DNA of 64,000 nucleotides from Siphonodentalium dalli (Eukaryota; Mollusca; Scaphopoda; Gadilida; Siphonodentaliidae), in contig CP136063.1 of NCBI GenBank assembly GCA_032622095.1, positions 271,305,426-271,369,425 of the forward strand. Reading direction: 5' to 3'. Below are positions 1-10,399 of the stretch, one piece after another (the first letter of the stretch is position 1; each line of letters starts with the position of its first letter). Under the pieces are notes generated by a model. It saw nothing but the letters and a program-made list of their open reading frames with translations. It did no database searches and had not been told where the DNA came from. Made by a program: the position numbers and the translations under genes.

Positions 1-657
1 AGTATTATTCCTGGTATGTTACAAATAAAGAACGCTCATTGTTAGTCTATTCCTGGTATGTTACAAATAAAGAGCGTTAATTGTTAGTCTATTCCTGGTA
101 TGTAACCAACAAGGAACGTCCATTGTCAGTCTTACTCCTGGTATGTTACAAATAAAGAACGCTCATTGTTATATAGTCTATTCCTGGTATGTTACAAATA
201 AAGAGCGTTCATTGTTAGTCTTACTCCTGGTATGTTACAAATAAAGAACGCTCATTGTTAGTCTATTCCAGGTATGTTACAAATAAAGAACGTTTATTGC
301 TAATCTTATTCCTGGTATGTTACAAATAAAGAACGCTCATTGTTAGTTTTTTTTCTGGTATGTTACAAATAAAGAGCGTTCTCGTTAGTCTATTCCAGGT
401 ATGTTACAAATAAAGAACGCTCATTGTTTGTCTATTCCTGGTATGTTACAAATAAAGAACACTCATTGTTAGTCTATTCCAGGTATGTTGTAAATAAAGA
501 GCGTTCATTGTTAGTCTATTCCTGATATATTACACATAAAGAACGCTCATTGTTAGTCTTACTCCTGGTATGTTACAAATAAATAACGCTCATTGTTAGT
601 CTTTCTCCTGGTATGTTACAAATCAAGAACGTTCATTGTTAGTCTTACTCCTGGTAT
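1..657 (+). repeat. Partial HOR unit (right end), leading into an A1b unit
   Basis: This is the last 657 bp of a D-to-A segment whose start lies outside the window. It contains the TATA-insertion monomer near 168-178, the T8 tract at 347-354 and the A1b marker TTGTAAATA at 488-496. The same stretch recurs 12,482 bp later (12483-13139), including the A1b marker at 12970-12978; at position 4 I see A here against C there. The same marker also occurs at 23085. Confidence 0.9.
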
Positions 658-3600
658 GTGACAAATAAAGAGAGTTCATTGTTAGTCTATTCCTGGTATG
701 TTACAAATAAAGAACGCTCATTGTTCGTCTATTCCTGGTATGTTACAAATAAAGAGCGTTCATCGTTAGTCTATTCCTGGTATGTTACAAATAAAGAACG
801 CTCATTGTTAGTCTATTCCTGGCATGTTACACATAAAGAGCGTTCTCGTTAGTCTATTCCAGGTATGTTACAAATAAAGAACGCTCATTGTTCGTATATT
901 CCTGGTATGTTACAAATAAAGAACACTCATTGTTAGTCTATTCCTGGTATGTTATAAATACAGAGCGTTCATTGTTAGTCTATTCCTGATATATTACACA
1001 TACAGAACGCTCATTGTTAGTCTTACTCCTGGTATGTTACAAATACAGAACGCTCATTGTTAGTCTTACTCCTGGTATGTTACAAATCAAGAACGTTCAT
1101 TGTTAGTCTTACTCCTGGTATGTGACAAATAAAGAGAGTTCATTGTTAGTCTATTCCTGGTATGTTACAAATAAAGAACGCTCATTGTTAGTCTATTCCT
1201 GGATTGTAACCAACAAAGAACGTCTATTGTTAGTCTTATTCATGGTATGTTACAAATAAAGAACGCTCATTGTTAGTCTATTACTGGTATGTTACAAATA
1301 AAGAGCGTTCATCGTTAGTCTATAGCTGGTATGTTAAAAATAAAGAACGCTCATTGTTAGTCTATTCCTGGTATGTTACAAATAAAGAGCGATCATTGCT
1401 AGTCTATTCCAGGTATGTTACAAATAAAGAACGTTTATTGCTAATCTTATTCCTGGTATGTTACAAATAAAGAACGCTCATTTTTAGTTTTATTCCTGGT
1501 ATGTTACAAATAAAGAGCGTTCATTGTTAGCCTATTCCTGGTATGTTACAAATAAAGAGCGTTTATTGTTTGTCTATTCCTGGTATGTAACCAACAAAGA
1601 ACGTCCATTGTTAGTCTTATTCCTGGTATGTTACACATAAAGAGCGTTCATTGTTAGTATATTCATTGTTTGTTACCAATAAAGACCGTTCATTGTTAGT
1701 CTTATTCCTGGTATGTTACAAATAAATAACGCTCATTGTTAGTCTATTCCCGGTGTGTTACAAACAAAGAGCGTTCATTGTTAGTCTATACCTGGTATGA
1801 TACAAATAAAGAGCGTTCATTGTTAGTCTACTCATTGTATATTACCAATAAAGAGCGTTCCTTGTTTGAAAATTCATGGTATGTTACAAATAAAGAACGC
1901 TCATTGTTAGTCTATTCCTGGTATGTTACAAATAAAGAACGCTCATTGTTAGTCTATTCCTGGTATGTTACAAATAAAGAACGCTCATTGTTCGTCTATT
2001 CATGGTATGTTACAAATAAAGAGCGTTCATCGTTAGTCTATTCCTGGTATGTTACAAATAAAGAACGCTCATTGTTAGTCTATTCCTGGTATGTTACAAA
2101 TAAAGAGCGTTCATCGTTAGTCTATTCCTGGTATGTTACAAATAAAGAACGCTCATTGATTGTCTATTCCTGGTATGTTACAAATAAAGAACACTCATTG
2201 TTAGTCTATTCCTGGTATGTTATAAATAAAGAGCGTTCATTGTTAGTCTATTCATGATATATTACACATAAAGAACGCTCATTGTTAGTCTTACTCCTGG
2301 TATGTTACAAATAAAGAACGCTCATTGTTAGTCTTACTCCTGGTATGTTACAAATAAAGAGCGTTCATTGTTAGTCTTACTCCTGGTATGTTACAAATAA
2401 AGAGAGTTCATTGTTAGTCCATTCCTGGTATGTTACAAATAAAGAACCCTCATTGTTAGTCTATTCCTGGATTGTAACCAACAAAGAACGTCCATTGTTA
2501 GTCTTATTCATGGTATGTTACAAATAAAGAACGCTCATTGTTAGTCTATTCCTGGTATGTTACAAATAAAGAGCGTTCATCGTTAGTCTATTCCTGGTAT
2601 GTTACAAATAAAGAACGCTCATTGTTAGTCTATTCCTGGTATGTTACAAATAAAGAGCGTTCATCGTTAGTCTATTCCTGGTATGTTATAAATAAAGAGC
2701 GTTCATTGTTAGTCTATTCATGATTTATTACACATAAAGAACGCTCATTGTTAGTCTTACTCCTGGTATGTTATAAATAAAGAACGCTCATTGTTAGTCT
2801 TACTCCTGGTATGTTACAAATAAAGAGCGTTCATTGTTAGTCTTACTCCTGGTATGTTACAAATAAAGAGAGTTCATTGTTAGTCTATTCCTGGTATGTT
2901 ACAAATAAAGAACCCTCATTGTTAGTCTATTCCTGGTATGTTACAAATAAAGAGCGTTCATCGTTAGTCTATTCCTGGTATGTTACAAATAAAGAACGCT
3001 CATTGATTGTCTATTCCTGGTATGTTACAAATAAAGAACACTCATTGTTAGTCTATTCCTGGTATGTTATAAATAAAGAGCGTTCATTGTTAGTCTATTC
3101 ATGATATATTACACATAAAGAACGCTCATTGTTAGTCTTACTCCTGGTATGTTACAAATAAAGAACGCTCATTGTTAGTCTTACTCCTGGTATGTTACAA
3201 ATAAAGAGCGTTCATTGTTAGTCTTACTCCTGGTATGTTACAAATAAAGAGAGTTCATTGTTAGTCCATTCCTGGTATGTTACAAATAAAGAACCCTCAT
3301 TGTTAGTCTATTCCTGGATTGTAACCAACAAAGAACGTCCATTGTTAGTCTTATTCATGGTATGTTACAAATAAAGAACGCTCATTGTTAGTCTATTCCT
3401 GGTATGTTACAAATAAAGAGCGTTCATCGTTAGTCTATTCCTGGTATGTTACAAATAAAGAACGCTCATTGTTAGTCTATTCCTGGTATGTTACAAATAA
3501 AGAGCGTTCATCGTTAGTCTATTCCTGGTCTGTTATAAATAAAGAGCGTTCATTGTTAGTCTATTCATGATTTATTACACATAAAGAACGCTCATTGTTA

Positions 3601-5569
3601 GTCTTACTCCTGGTATGTTACAAATAAAGAACGCTCATTGTTAGTCTTACTCCTGGTATGTTACAAATAAAGAGCGTTCATTGTTAGTCTTACTCCTGGT
3701 ATGTTACAAATAAAGAGAGTTCATTGTTAGTCTATTCCTGGTATGTTACAAATAAAGAACCCTCATTGTTAGTCTATTCCTGGATTGTAACCAACAAAGA
3801 ACGTCCATTGTTAGTCTTATTCATGGTATGTTACAAATAAAGAACGCTCATTGTTAGTCTATTCCTGGTATGTTACAAATAAAGAGCGTTCATCGTTAGT
3901 CTATTCCTGGTATGTTACAAATAAAGAACGCTCATTGTTAGTCTATTCCTGGTATGTTACAAATAAAGAGCGTTCATCGTTAGTCTATTCCTGGTATGTT
4001 ACAAATAAAGAACGCTCATTGTTTGTCTATTCCTGGTATGTTAGAAATAAAGAACGCTCACCGTTAGTCTATTCCTGGTATGTTATAAATAAAGCGCGTT
4101 TATTGTTAGTCTATTCCTCGTTTGTTATAAATAAAGAGCTTTCATTGTTAGTCTATTCCTGATATATTACACATAAAGAACGCTCATTGTTAGTATTACT
4201 CCTGGTATGTTACAAATAAAGAGCGTTCATTGTTAGTCTTACTCCTGGTATGTTTCAAATAAAGAATGTTCATTGTTAGTCTATTCCTGGTATGTTACAC
4301 ACAAAGAGCGTTCATTGTCAGTCTACTCATTGTATATTACCAATAAAGAGCGTCCCTTGTTAGTATATTCATGGTATGTTACAAATAAAGATCGTTCATT
4401 GTTAGTCTTATTCCTGGTATGTTACAAATAAAGAGCGTTCATTGTTAGTCTTACACATTGTATGTTACAAATAAAGAGCGTTCACTGTTAGTCACCTCCT
4501 GACAAATAACCAATACTGAGCGTTCATTGTTAGTCTATTCCTGGTATGTTACCAATAAAGATCATTCATTGTTAGTCTTATTCCTGTGATGTTACAAATA
4601 AAGAGCGTTAATTGTTAGTCTATTCTTGGTATGTTACAAATAAAGAGCGTTCATTGTTAGTCTTACTCCTGGTATGTTACAAATAAAGAACGCTCATTGT
4701 TAGTCTATTCCTGGTATGTTATAAATAAAGAGCGTTCCTTGTTAGTATATTCATGGTATGTTACAAATAAAGATCGTGCATTGTTAGTCTTATTCCTGGT
4801 ATGTTACACATAAAGAGCGTCCAGTGTTAGTCTACTCATTGTATATTACCAATAAAGAGCGTTCCTTGTTAGAAAATTCATGGTATGTTACAAATAAAGA
4901 TCGTTCATTGTTAGTCTTATTCCTGGTATGTTACAAATAAAGAACGCTCATTGTTAGTCTATTCCTGGTATGTTACAAATAAAGAGCGTTAATTGTTAGT
5001 CTATTCCTGGTATGTAACCAACAAGGAACGTCCATTGTCAGTCTTACTCCTGGTATGTTACAAATAAAGAACGCTCATTGTTATATAGTCTATTCCTGGT
5101 ATGTTACAAATAAAGAGCGTTCATTGTTAGTCTTACTCCTGGTATGTTACAAATAAAGAACGCTCATTGTTAGTCTATTCCAGGTATGTTACAAATAAAG
5201 AACGTTTATTGCTAATCTTATTCCTGGTATGTTACAAATAAAGAACGCTCATTGTTAGTTTTTTTTCTGGTATGTTACAAATAAAGAGCGTTCTCGTTAG
5301 TCTATTCCAGGTATGTTACAAATAAAGAACGCTCATTGTTTGTCTATTCCTGGTATGTTACAAATAAAGAACACTCATTGTTAGTCTATTCCAGGTATGT
5401 TATAAATAAAGAGCGTTCATTGTTAGTCTATTCCTGATATATTACACATAAAGAACGCTCATTGTTAGTCTTACTCCTGGTATGTTACAAATAAATAACG
5501 CTCATTTTTAGTCTTTCTCCTGGTATGTTACAAATCAAGAACGTTCATTGTTAGTCTTACTCCTGGTAT
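658..5569 (+). repeat. HOR unit 1, type A1b, expanded to 4,912 bp
   Basis: Landmarks are A 658, B 1270, C 1736 and D 3851. It exceeds the canonical 3,599 bp by 1,313 bp because C-end/D-start material is repeated between 2068 and 3780 (847-bp tandem period plus an extra 466-bp step). The A1b character is shown by TTGTAAATA upstream (488), CATAAAGAG rather than CATACAGAG at the end of the A run, and AGCCTATTCC at about 1529, shared with unit 7. C is the WYV form. D is the D1 form (translated RNKERS and NKARLL). GTCCAGTG at about 4809 is shared only with unit 4, about 14933. Confidence 0.92.
2068..3780 (+). repeat. 847-bp tandem duplication inside HOR unit 1
   Basis: The motif TTCATGATATATT occurs at 2251 and 3098, and the related TTCATGATTTATT at 2717 and 3564; both pairs are 847 bp apart, about 20 monomers. 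The alignment reaches left to about 2068/2915, where GAACGC against GAACCC breaks it, and right to about 2933/3780, where one copy continues as GGTATGTT and the other as GGATTGTAACC. A further 466-bp step (11 monomers) is visible at 2251 to 2717 and again from 3385 to 3851. Copies differ by isolated bases, for example GGTCTGTT near 3528 and TTATAAATA near 2771. Confidence 0.88.
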
Positions 5570-5764
5570 GTGACAAATAAAGAGAGTTCATTGTTAGTCT
5601 ATTCCTGGTATGTTACAAATAAAGAACGCTCATTGTTCGTCTATTCCTGGTATGTTACAAATAAAGAGCGTTCATCGTTAGTCTATTCCTGGTATGTTAC
5701 AAATAAAGAACGCTCATTGTTAGTCTATTCCTGGCATGTTACACATAAAGAGCGTTCTCGTTAG
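5570..5764 (+). repeat. Landmark block A of the canonical HOR
   Basis: This run of 42-bp monomers opens with GTGACAAATAAAGAGAG and ends at a shortened monomer with GTTCTCGTTAGTC. It is used here as the HOR boundary and occurs 16 times. Two allelic states of the last monomer are seen. CATAAAGAG defines A1 (copies starting 658, 5570, 13140, 15684, 23255, 28757, 36327, 43469). CATACAGAG defines A2 (9169, 19283, 32356, 39926, 47068, 50223, 56099, 63611). The A2 copies also have CATCATTAG in place of CATCGTTAG. The stop-free reading frame is a property of the monomer and is not taken as coding. Confidence 0.9.
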
Positions 5765-6181
5765 TCTATTCCAGGTATGTTACAAATAAAGAACGCTCAT
5801 TGTTCGTATATTCCTGGTATGTTACAAATAAAGAACACTCATTGTTAGTCTATTCCTGGTATGTTATAAATACAGAGCGTTCATTGTTAGTCTATTCCTG
5901 ATATATTACACATACAGAACGCTCATTGTTAGTCTTACTCCTGGTATGTTACAAATACAGAACGCTCATTGTTAGTCTTACTCCTGGTATGTTACAAATC
6001 AAGAACGTTCATTGTTAGTCTTACTCCTGGTATGTGACAAATAAAGAGAGTTCATTGTTAGTCTATTCCTGGTATGTTACAAATAAAGAACGCTCATTGT
6101 TAGTCTATTCCTGGATTGTAACCAACAAAGAACGTCTATTGTTAGTCTTATTCATGGTATGTTACAAATAAAGAACGCTCA

Positions 6182-6382
6182 TTGTTAGTCTATTACTGGT
6201 ATGTTACAAATAAAGAGCGTTCATCGTTAGTCTATAGCTGGTATGTTAAAAATAAAGAACGCTCATTGTTAGTCTATTCCTGGTATGTTACAAATAAAGA
6301 GCGATCATTGCTAGTCTATTCCAGGTATGTTACAAATAAAGAACGTTTATTGCTAATCTTATTCCTGGTATGTTACAAATAA
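6182..6382 (+). repeat. Landmark block B of the canonical HOR
   Basis: The block begins with the unusual monomers TATTACTGGTATG and TATAGCTGGTATGTTAAAAA, which make it easy to find. It ends in the GAGCGATCATTGCTAG and GTTTATTGCTAATC monomers, where a 43-bp unit shifts the frame. Full copies start at 1270, 6182, 16296, 23867, 29369, 36939, 41712, 44081, 52009, 53574, 57885 and 60624. Copies at 10955, 21069 and 34142 are fused early to the C end. Copies at 9781, 19895, 32968, 40538, 47680, 50835, 56711 and 59450 carry the mini-monomer junction. TATTTCTGG in the copies at 36939 and 44081 is a shared private variant. Confidence 0.9.
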
Positions 6383-6647
6383 AGAACGCTCATTTTTAGT
6401 TTTATTCCTGGTATGTTACAAATAAAGAGCGTTCATTGTTAGTCTATTCCTGGTATGTTACAAATAAAGAGCGTTTATTGTTTGTCTATTCCTGGTATGT
6501 AACCAACAAAGAACGTCCATTGTTAGTCTTATTCCTGGTATGTTACACATAAAGAGCGTTCATTGTTAGTATATTCATTGTTTGTTACCAATAAAGACCG
6601 TTCATTGTTAGTCTTATTCCTGGTATGTTACAAATAAATAACGCTCA

Positions 6648-7169
6648 TTGTTAGTCTATTCCCGGTGTGTTACAAACAAAGAGCGTTCATTGTTAGTCTA
6701 TACCTGGTATGATACAAATAAAGAGCGTTCATTGTTAGTCTACTCATTGTATATTACCAATAAAGAGCGTTCCTTGTTTGAAAATTCATGGTATGTTACA
6801 AATAAAGAACGCTCATTGTTAGTCTATTCCTGGTATGTTACAAATAAAGAACGCTCATTGTTAGTCTATTCCTGGTTTGTTACAAATAAGGAACGCTCAT
6901 TGTTCGTCTATTCATGGTATGTTACAAATAAAGAGCGTTCATCGTTAGTCTATTCCTGGTATGTTACAAATAAAGAACGCTCATTGTTAGTCTATTCCTG
7001 GTATGTTACAAATAAAGAGCGTTCATCGTTAGTCTATTCCTGGTATGTTACAAATAAAGAACGCTCATTGATTGTCTATTCCTGGTATGTTACAAATAAA
7101 GAACACTCATTGTTAGTCTATTCCTGGTATGTTATAAATAAAGAGCGTTCATTGTTAGTCTATTCATGA
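6648..7169 (+). repeat. Landmark block C: longest run of pure 42-mers
   Basis: About twelve consecutive 42-bp monomers without a 43-bp unit make a 522-bp stop-free run, closed by TTCATGATATATT. It starts at the divergent monomer TATTCCCGGTGTGTTAC and includes the TTTGAAAATTCATGG monomer. Copies start at 1736, 6648, 16762, 24333, 26236, 29835, 37405, 42178, 44547, 52475, 58351 and 61090. Form C1 (GGTATGTT in the sixth monomer) is in units 1 and 7 (both copies); form C2 (GGTTTGTTACAAATAAGG) is in the rest. The central part shows strict alternation of GAACGCTCATTG and GAGCGTTCATCG monomers, an 84-bp dimer. There is no ATG in the open frame; the apparent start is TTG. Confidence 0.88.
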
Positions 7170-7449
7170 TATATTACACATAAAGAACGCTCATTGTTAG
7201 TCTTACTCCTGGTATGTTACAAATAAAGAACGCTCATTGTTAGTCTTACTCCTGGTATGTTACAAATAAAGAGCGTTCATTGTTAGTCTTACTCCTGGTA
7301 TGTTACAAATAAAGAGAGTTCATTGTTAGTCTATTCCTGGTATGTTACAAATAAAGAACCCTCATTGTTAGTCTATTCCTGGATTGTAACCAACAAAGAA
7401 CGTCCATTGTTAGTCTTATTCATGGTATGTTACAAATAAAGAACGCTCA

Positions 7450-7761
7450 TTGTTAGTCTATTCCTGGTATGTTACAAATAAAGAGCGTTCATCGTTAGTC
7501 TATTCCTGGTATGTTACAAATAAAGAACGCTCATTGTTAGTCTATTCCTGGTATGTTACAAATAAAGAGCGTTCATCGTTAGTCTATTCCTGGTATGTTA
7601 CAAATAAAGAACGCTCATTGTTTGTCTATTCCTGGTATGTTACAAATAAAGAACGCTCACCGTTAGTCTATTCCTGGTATGTTATAAATAAAGAGCGTTT
7701 ATTGTTAGTCTATTCCTCGTTTGTTATAAATAAAGAGCTTTCATTGTTAGTCTATTCCTGA
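7450..7761 (+). repeat. Landmark block D of the canonical HOR
   Basis: A 312-bp run of 42-mers that begins with the GAACGCTCATTG / GAGCGTTCATCG dimer alternation and ends TTCCTCGTTTGTTATAAATA then TATTCCTGATATATT. Fifteen copies start at 3851, 7450, 11421, 13965, 17564, 21535, 25135, 27038, 30637, 34608, 38207, 45349, 48504, 54380 and 61892. Form D1 (GTTAGAAATAAAG and AAAGCGCGT) is in copies 3851, 11421, 13965, 21535, 27038 and 34608; all others are D2 (GTTACAAATAAAG and AAAGAGCGT). AAATAACGAACG marks a D2 subgroup at 45349, 48504 and 54380. The copy at 34608 has a private GTATGTTTCAAATA. Confidence 0.9.
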
Positions 7762-8091
7762 TATATTACACATAAAGAACGCTCATTGTTAGTATTACTC
7801 CTGGTATGTTACAAATAAAGAGCGTTCATTGTTAGTCTTACTCCTGGTATGTTTCAAATAAAGAATGTTCATTGTTAGTCTATTCCTGGTATGTTACACA
7901 CAAAGAGCGTTCATTGTCAGTCTACTCATTGTATATTACCAATAAAGAGCGTCCCTTGTTAGTATATTCATGGTATGTTACAAATAAAGATCGTTCATTG
8001 TTAGTCTTATTCCTGGTATGTTACAAATAAAGAGCGTTCATTGTTAGTCTTACACATTGTATGTTACAAATAAAGAGCGTTCACTGTTAGT

Positions 8092-8121
8092 CACCTCCTG
8101 ACAAATAACCAATACTGAGCG
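8092..8121 (+). repeat. Most divergent monomer, once per D segment
   Basis: The stretch CACCTCCTGACAAATAACC followed by AATACTGAGCG replaces a normal monomer and lacks the TATTCCTGGTATG part. It lies 642 bp after each D start. Copies begin at 4493, 8092, 12063, 14607, 18206, 22177, 25777, 27680, 31279, 35250, 38849, 45991, 49146, 55022 and 62534. No copy is present in the unit 39926-43468, which lost its D segment. It serves as a single-copy-per-HOR marker. The ACCTCC string resembles an anti-Shine-Dalgarno sequence by chance only. Confidence 0.9.
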
Positions 8122-8676
8122 TTCATTGTTAGTCTATTCCTGGTATGTTACCAATAAAGATCATTCATTGTTAGTCTTATTCCTGTGATGTTACAAATAA
8201 AGAGCGTTAATTGTTAGTCTATTCTTGGTATGTTACAAATAAAGAGCGTTCATTGTTAGTCTTACTCCTGGTATGTTACAAATAAAGAACGCTCATTGTT
8301 AGTCTATTCCTGGTATGTTATAAATAAAGAGCGTTCCTTGTTAGTATATTCATGGTATGTTACAAATGAAGATCGTGCATTGTTAGTCTTATTCCTGGTA
8401 TGTTACACATAAAGAGCGTTCAGTGTTAGTCTACTCATTGTATATTACCAATAAAGAGCGTTCCTTGTTAGAAAATTCATGGTATGTTACAAATAAAGAT
8501 CGTTCATTGTTAGTCTTATTCCTGGTATGTTACAAATAAAGAACGCTCATTGTTAGTCTATTCCTGGTATGTTACAAATAAAGAGCGTTAATTGTTAGTC
8601 TATTCCTGGTATGTAACCAACAAGGAACGTCCATTGTTAGTCTTACTCCTGGTATGTTACAAATAAAGAACGCTCA

Positions 8677-8690
8677 TTGTTATATAGTCT
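8677..8690 (+). repeat. 46-bp monomer with a 4-bp TATA insertion
   Basis: GTTATATAGTC replaces the usual GTTAGTC, adding 4 bp. It occurs once per canonical HOR (near 170, 5082, 8681, 12652 and equivalent places). Two further copies lie in each A2-type insertion (near 10143 and 10359 in unit 3). It is a monomer-length landmark; I do not read the TATATA as a promoter. Confidence 0.8.
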
Positions 8691-8857
8691 ATTCCTGGTA
8701 TGTTACAAATAAAGAGCGTTCATTGTTAGTCTTACTCCTGGTATGTTACAAATAAAGAACGCTCATTGTTAGTCTATTCCAGGTATGTTACAAATAAAGA
8801 ACGTTTATTGCTAATCTTATTCCTGGTATGTTACAAATAAAGAACGCTCATTGTTAG

Positions 8858-8865
8858 TTTTTTTT
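8858..8865 (+). repeat. T8 homopolymer tract, one per HOR
   Basis: The linker GTTAGTCTATTCCTGG has become GTTAG followed by eight T and CTGG. It is present at the same place before each A landmark that keeps a full D-to-A segment (for example 347-354). In unit 6 the tract is nine T (22943-22951), which alone explains that unit's length of 3,972 rather than 3,971 bp. Confidence 0.88.
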
Positions 8866-9937
8866 CTGGTATGTTACAAATAAAGAGCGTTCTCGTTAGT
8901 CTATTCCAGGTATGTTACAAATAAAGAACGCTCATTGTTTGTCTATTCCTGGTATGTTACAAATAAAGAACACTCATTGTTAGTCTATTCCAGGTATGTT
9001 ATAAATAAAGAGCGTTCATTGTTAGTCTATTCCTGATATATTACACATAAAGAACGCTCATTGTTAGTCTTACTCCTGGTATGTTACAAATAAATAACGC
9101 TCATTGTTAGTCTTTCTCCTGGTATGTTACAAATCAAGAACGTTCATTGTTAGTCTTACTCCTGGTATGTGACAAATAAAGAGAGTTCATTGTTAGTCTA
9201 TTCCTGGTATGTTACAAATAAAGAACGCTCATTGTTCGTCTATTCCTGGTATGTTACAAATAAAGAGCGTTCATCATTAGTCTATTCCTGGTATGTTACA
9301 AATAAAGAACGCTCATTGTTAGTCTATTCCTGGCATGTTACACATACAGAGCGTTCTCGTTAGTCTATTCCAGGTATGTTACAAATAAAGAACGCTCATT
9401 GTTCGTATATTCCTGGTATGTTACAAATAAAGAACACTCATTGTTAGTCTATTCCTGGTATGTTATAAATACAGAGCGTTCATTGTTAGTCTATTCCTGA
9501 TATATTACACATACAGAACGCTCATTGTTAGTCTTACTCCTGGTATGTTACAAATACAGAACGCTCATTGTTAGTCTTACTCCTGGTATGTTACAAATCA
9601 AGAACGTTCATTGTTAGTCTTACTCCTGGTATGTGACAAATAAAGAGAGTTCATTGTTAGTCTATTCCTGGTATGTTACAAATAAAGAACGCTCATTGTT
9701 AGTCTATTCCTGGATTGTAACCAACAAAGAACGTCTATTGTTAGTCTTATTCATGGTATGTTACAAATAAAGAACGCTCATTGTTAGTCTATTACTGGTA
9801 TGTTACAAATAAAGAGCGTTCATCGTTAGTCTATAGCTGGTATGTTAAAAATAAAGAACGCTCATTGTTAGTCTATTCCTGGTATGTTACAAATAAAGAG
9901 CGTTCATCGTTAGTCTATTCCTGGTATGTTACAAATA

Positions 9938-9964
9938 AAGAACGCTCATTACACATAAAGAACG
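9938..9964 (+). repeat. Mini-monomer from a 22-bp microhomology deletion
   Basis: GAACGCTCATT runs directly into ACACATAAAG, so the usual GTTAGTCTATTCCTGATATATT between the two ATT ends is missing (22 bp). The junction lies 169-170 bp after B at 9950, 20064, 33137, 40707, 47849, 51004, 56880 and 59619. From 40707 rightward the adjoining bases read ACTCATAAAG instead of ACACATAAAG, which marks a derived subgroup. Deletion across ATT microhomology is an inference from the ends. Confidence 0.87.
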
Positions 9965-9967
9965 CTC

Positions 9968-10399
9968 ATTGTTAGTCTTACTCCTGGTATGTTACAAATA
10001 AAGAGCGTTCATTGTTAGTCTTACTCCTGGTATGTTACAAATACAGAATGTTCATTGTTAGTCTATTCCTGGTATGTTACAAATCAAGAGCGTTCATTGT
10101 TAGTCTATTCCTGTTATGTTACAAATAAAGAACGCTCATTGTTATATAGTCTATTCCTAGTATGTTACAAATAAAGAGCGTTCATTGTTAGTCTTACTCC
10201 TGGTATGTTACAAATAAAGAGCGTTCATTGTTAGTCTTACTCCTGGTATGTTACAAATACAGAATGTTCATTGTTAGTCTATTCCTGGTATGTTACAAAT
10301 CAAGAGCGTTCATTCTTAGTCTATTCCTGTTATGTTACAAATAAAGAACGCTCAATGTTATATAGTCTATTCCTAGTATGTTACAAATAAAGAGCGTTC
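9968..10399 (+). repeat. 216-bp tandem duplication inside the A2 insertion
   Basis: AAATACAGAATG occurs about 216 bp apart (ATACAGAATG at 10041 and 10257). Between the two lie the AAATCAAGAGCG, CTGTTATGTT, TATA-insertion and CTAGTATGTT monomers, in the same order in both copies. The second copy differs by CATTCTTAG and CTCAATGTTA. 216 bp equals five monomers when two 43-mers and one 46-mer are allowed. The pair is repeated in every A2 unit that has the second B. Confidence 0.85.

Larger units (their letters stand above)
5570..9168 (+). repeat. HOR unit 2, type A1a, canonical 3,599 bp
   Basis: This is the reference unit: A 5570, B 6182, C 6648, D 7450, next A 9169. The A1a marker is CATTTTTAGTCTTTC (T5 at 5505-5509), also found 65 bp before A at 15684, 28757 and 36327. 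C is the C2 form, with GGTTTGTTACAAATAAGG near 6876. D is the D2 form (TNKERS, NKERLL). The D-to-A segment carries AAATGAAGATCG near 8367, which marks D2 segments. Units 5, 8, 10 and 12 have exactly the same length; by eye units 2 and 5 are almost indistinguishable at 10,114 bp offset. Confidence 0.95.

Noticed and set aside
1736-2257. Repeat-protein gene (173 codons, 14-residue repeats) and the other open runs of 61-103 codons
   Set aside because: They start at TTG or GTG, have no ATG in the open frame, end at frame shifts from 43-bp monomers, show stop-creating and missense changes without evident constraint, and are embedded in an unbroken satellite. Repeat copying explains their conservation.
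8092-8121. Ribosome binding site or its complement (ACCTCC)
   Set aside because: It is part of one diverged monomer repeated 15 times, with no associated gene. The match is chance.
8677-8690. TATA-box promoter in the 46-bp monomer
   Set aside because: The TATATA arises from a 4-bp insertion in a repeat; there is no start region or gene near it.
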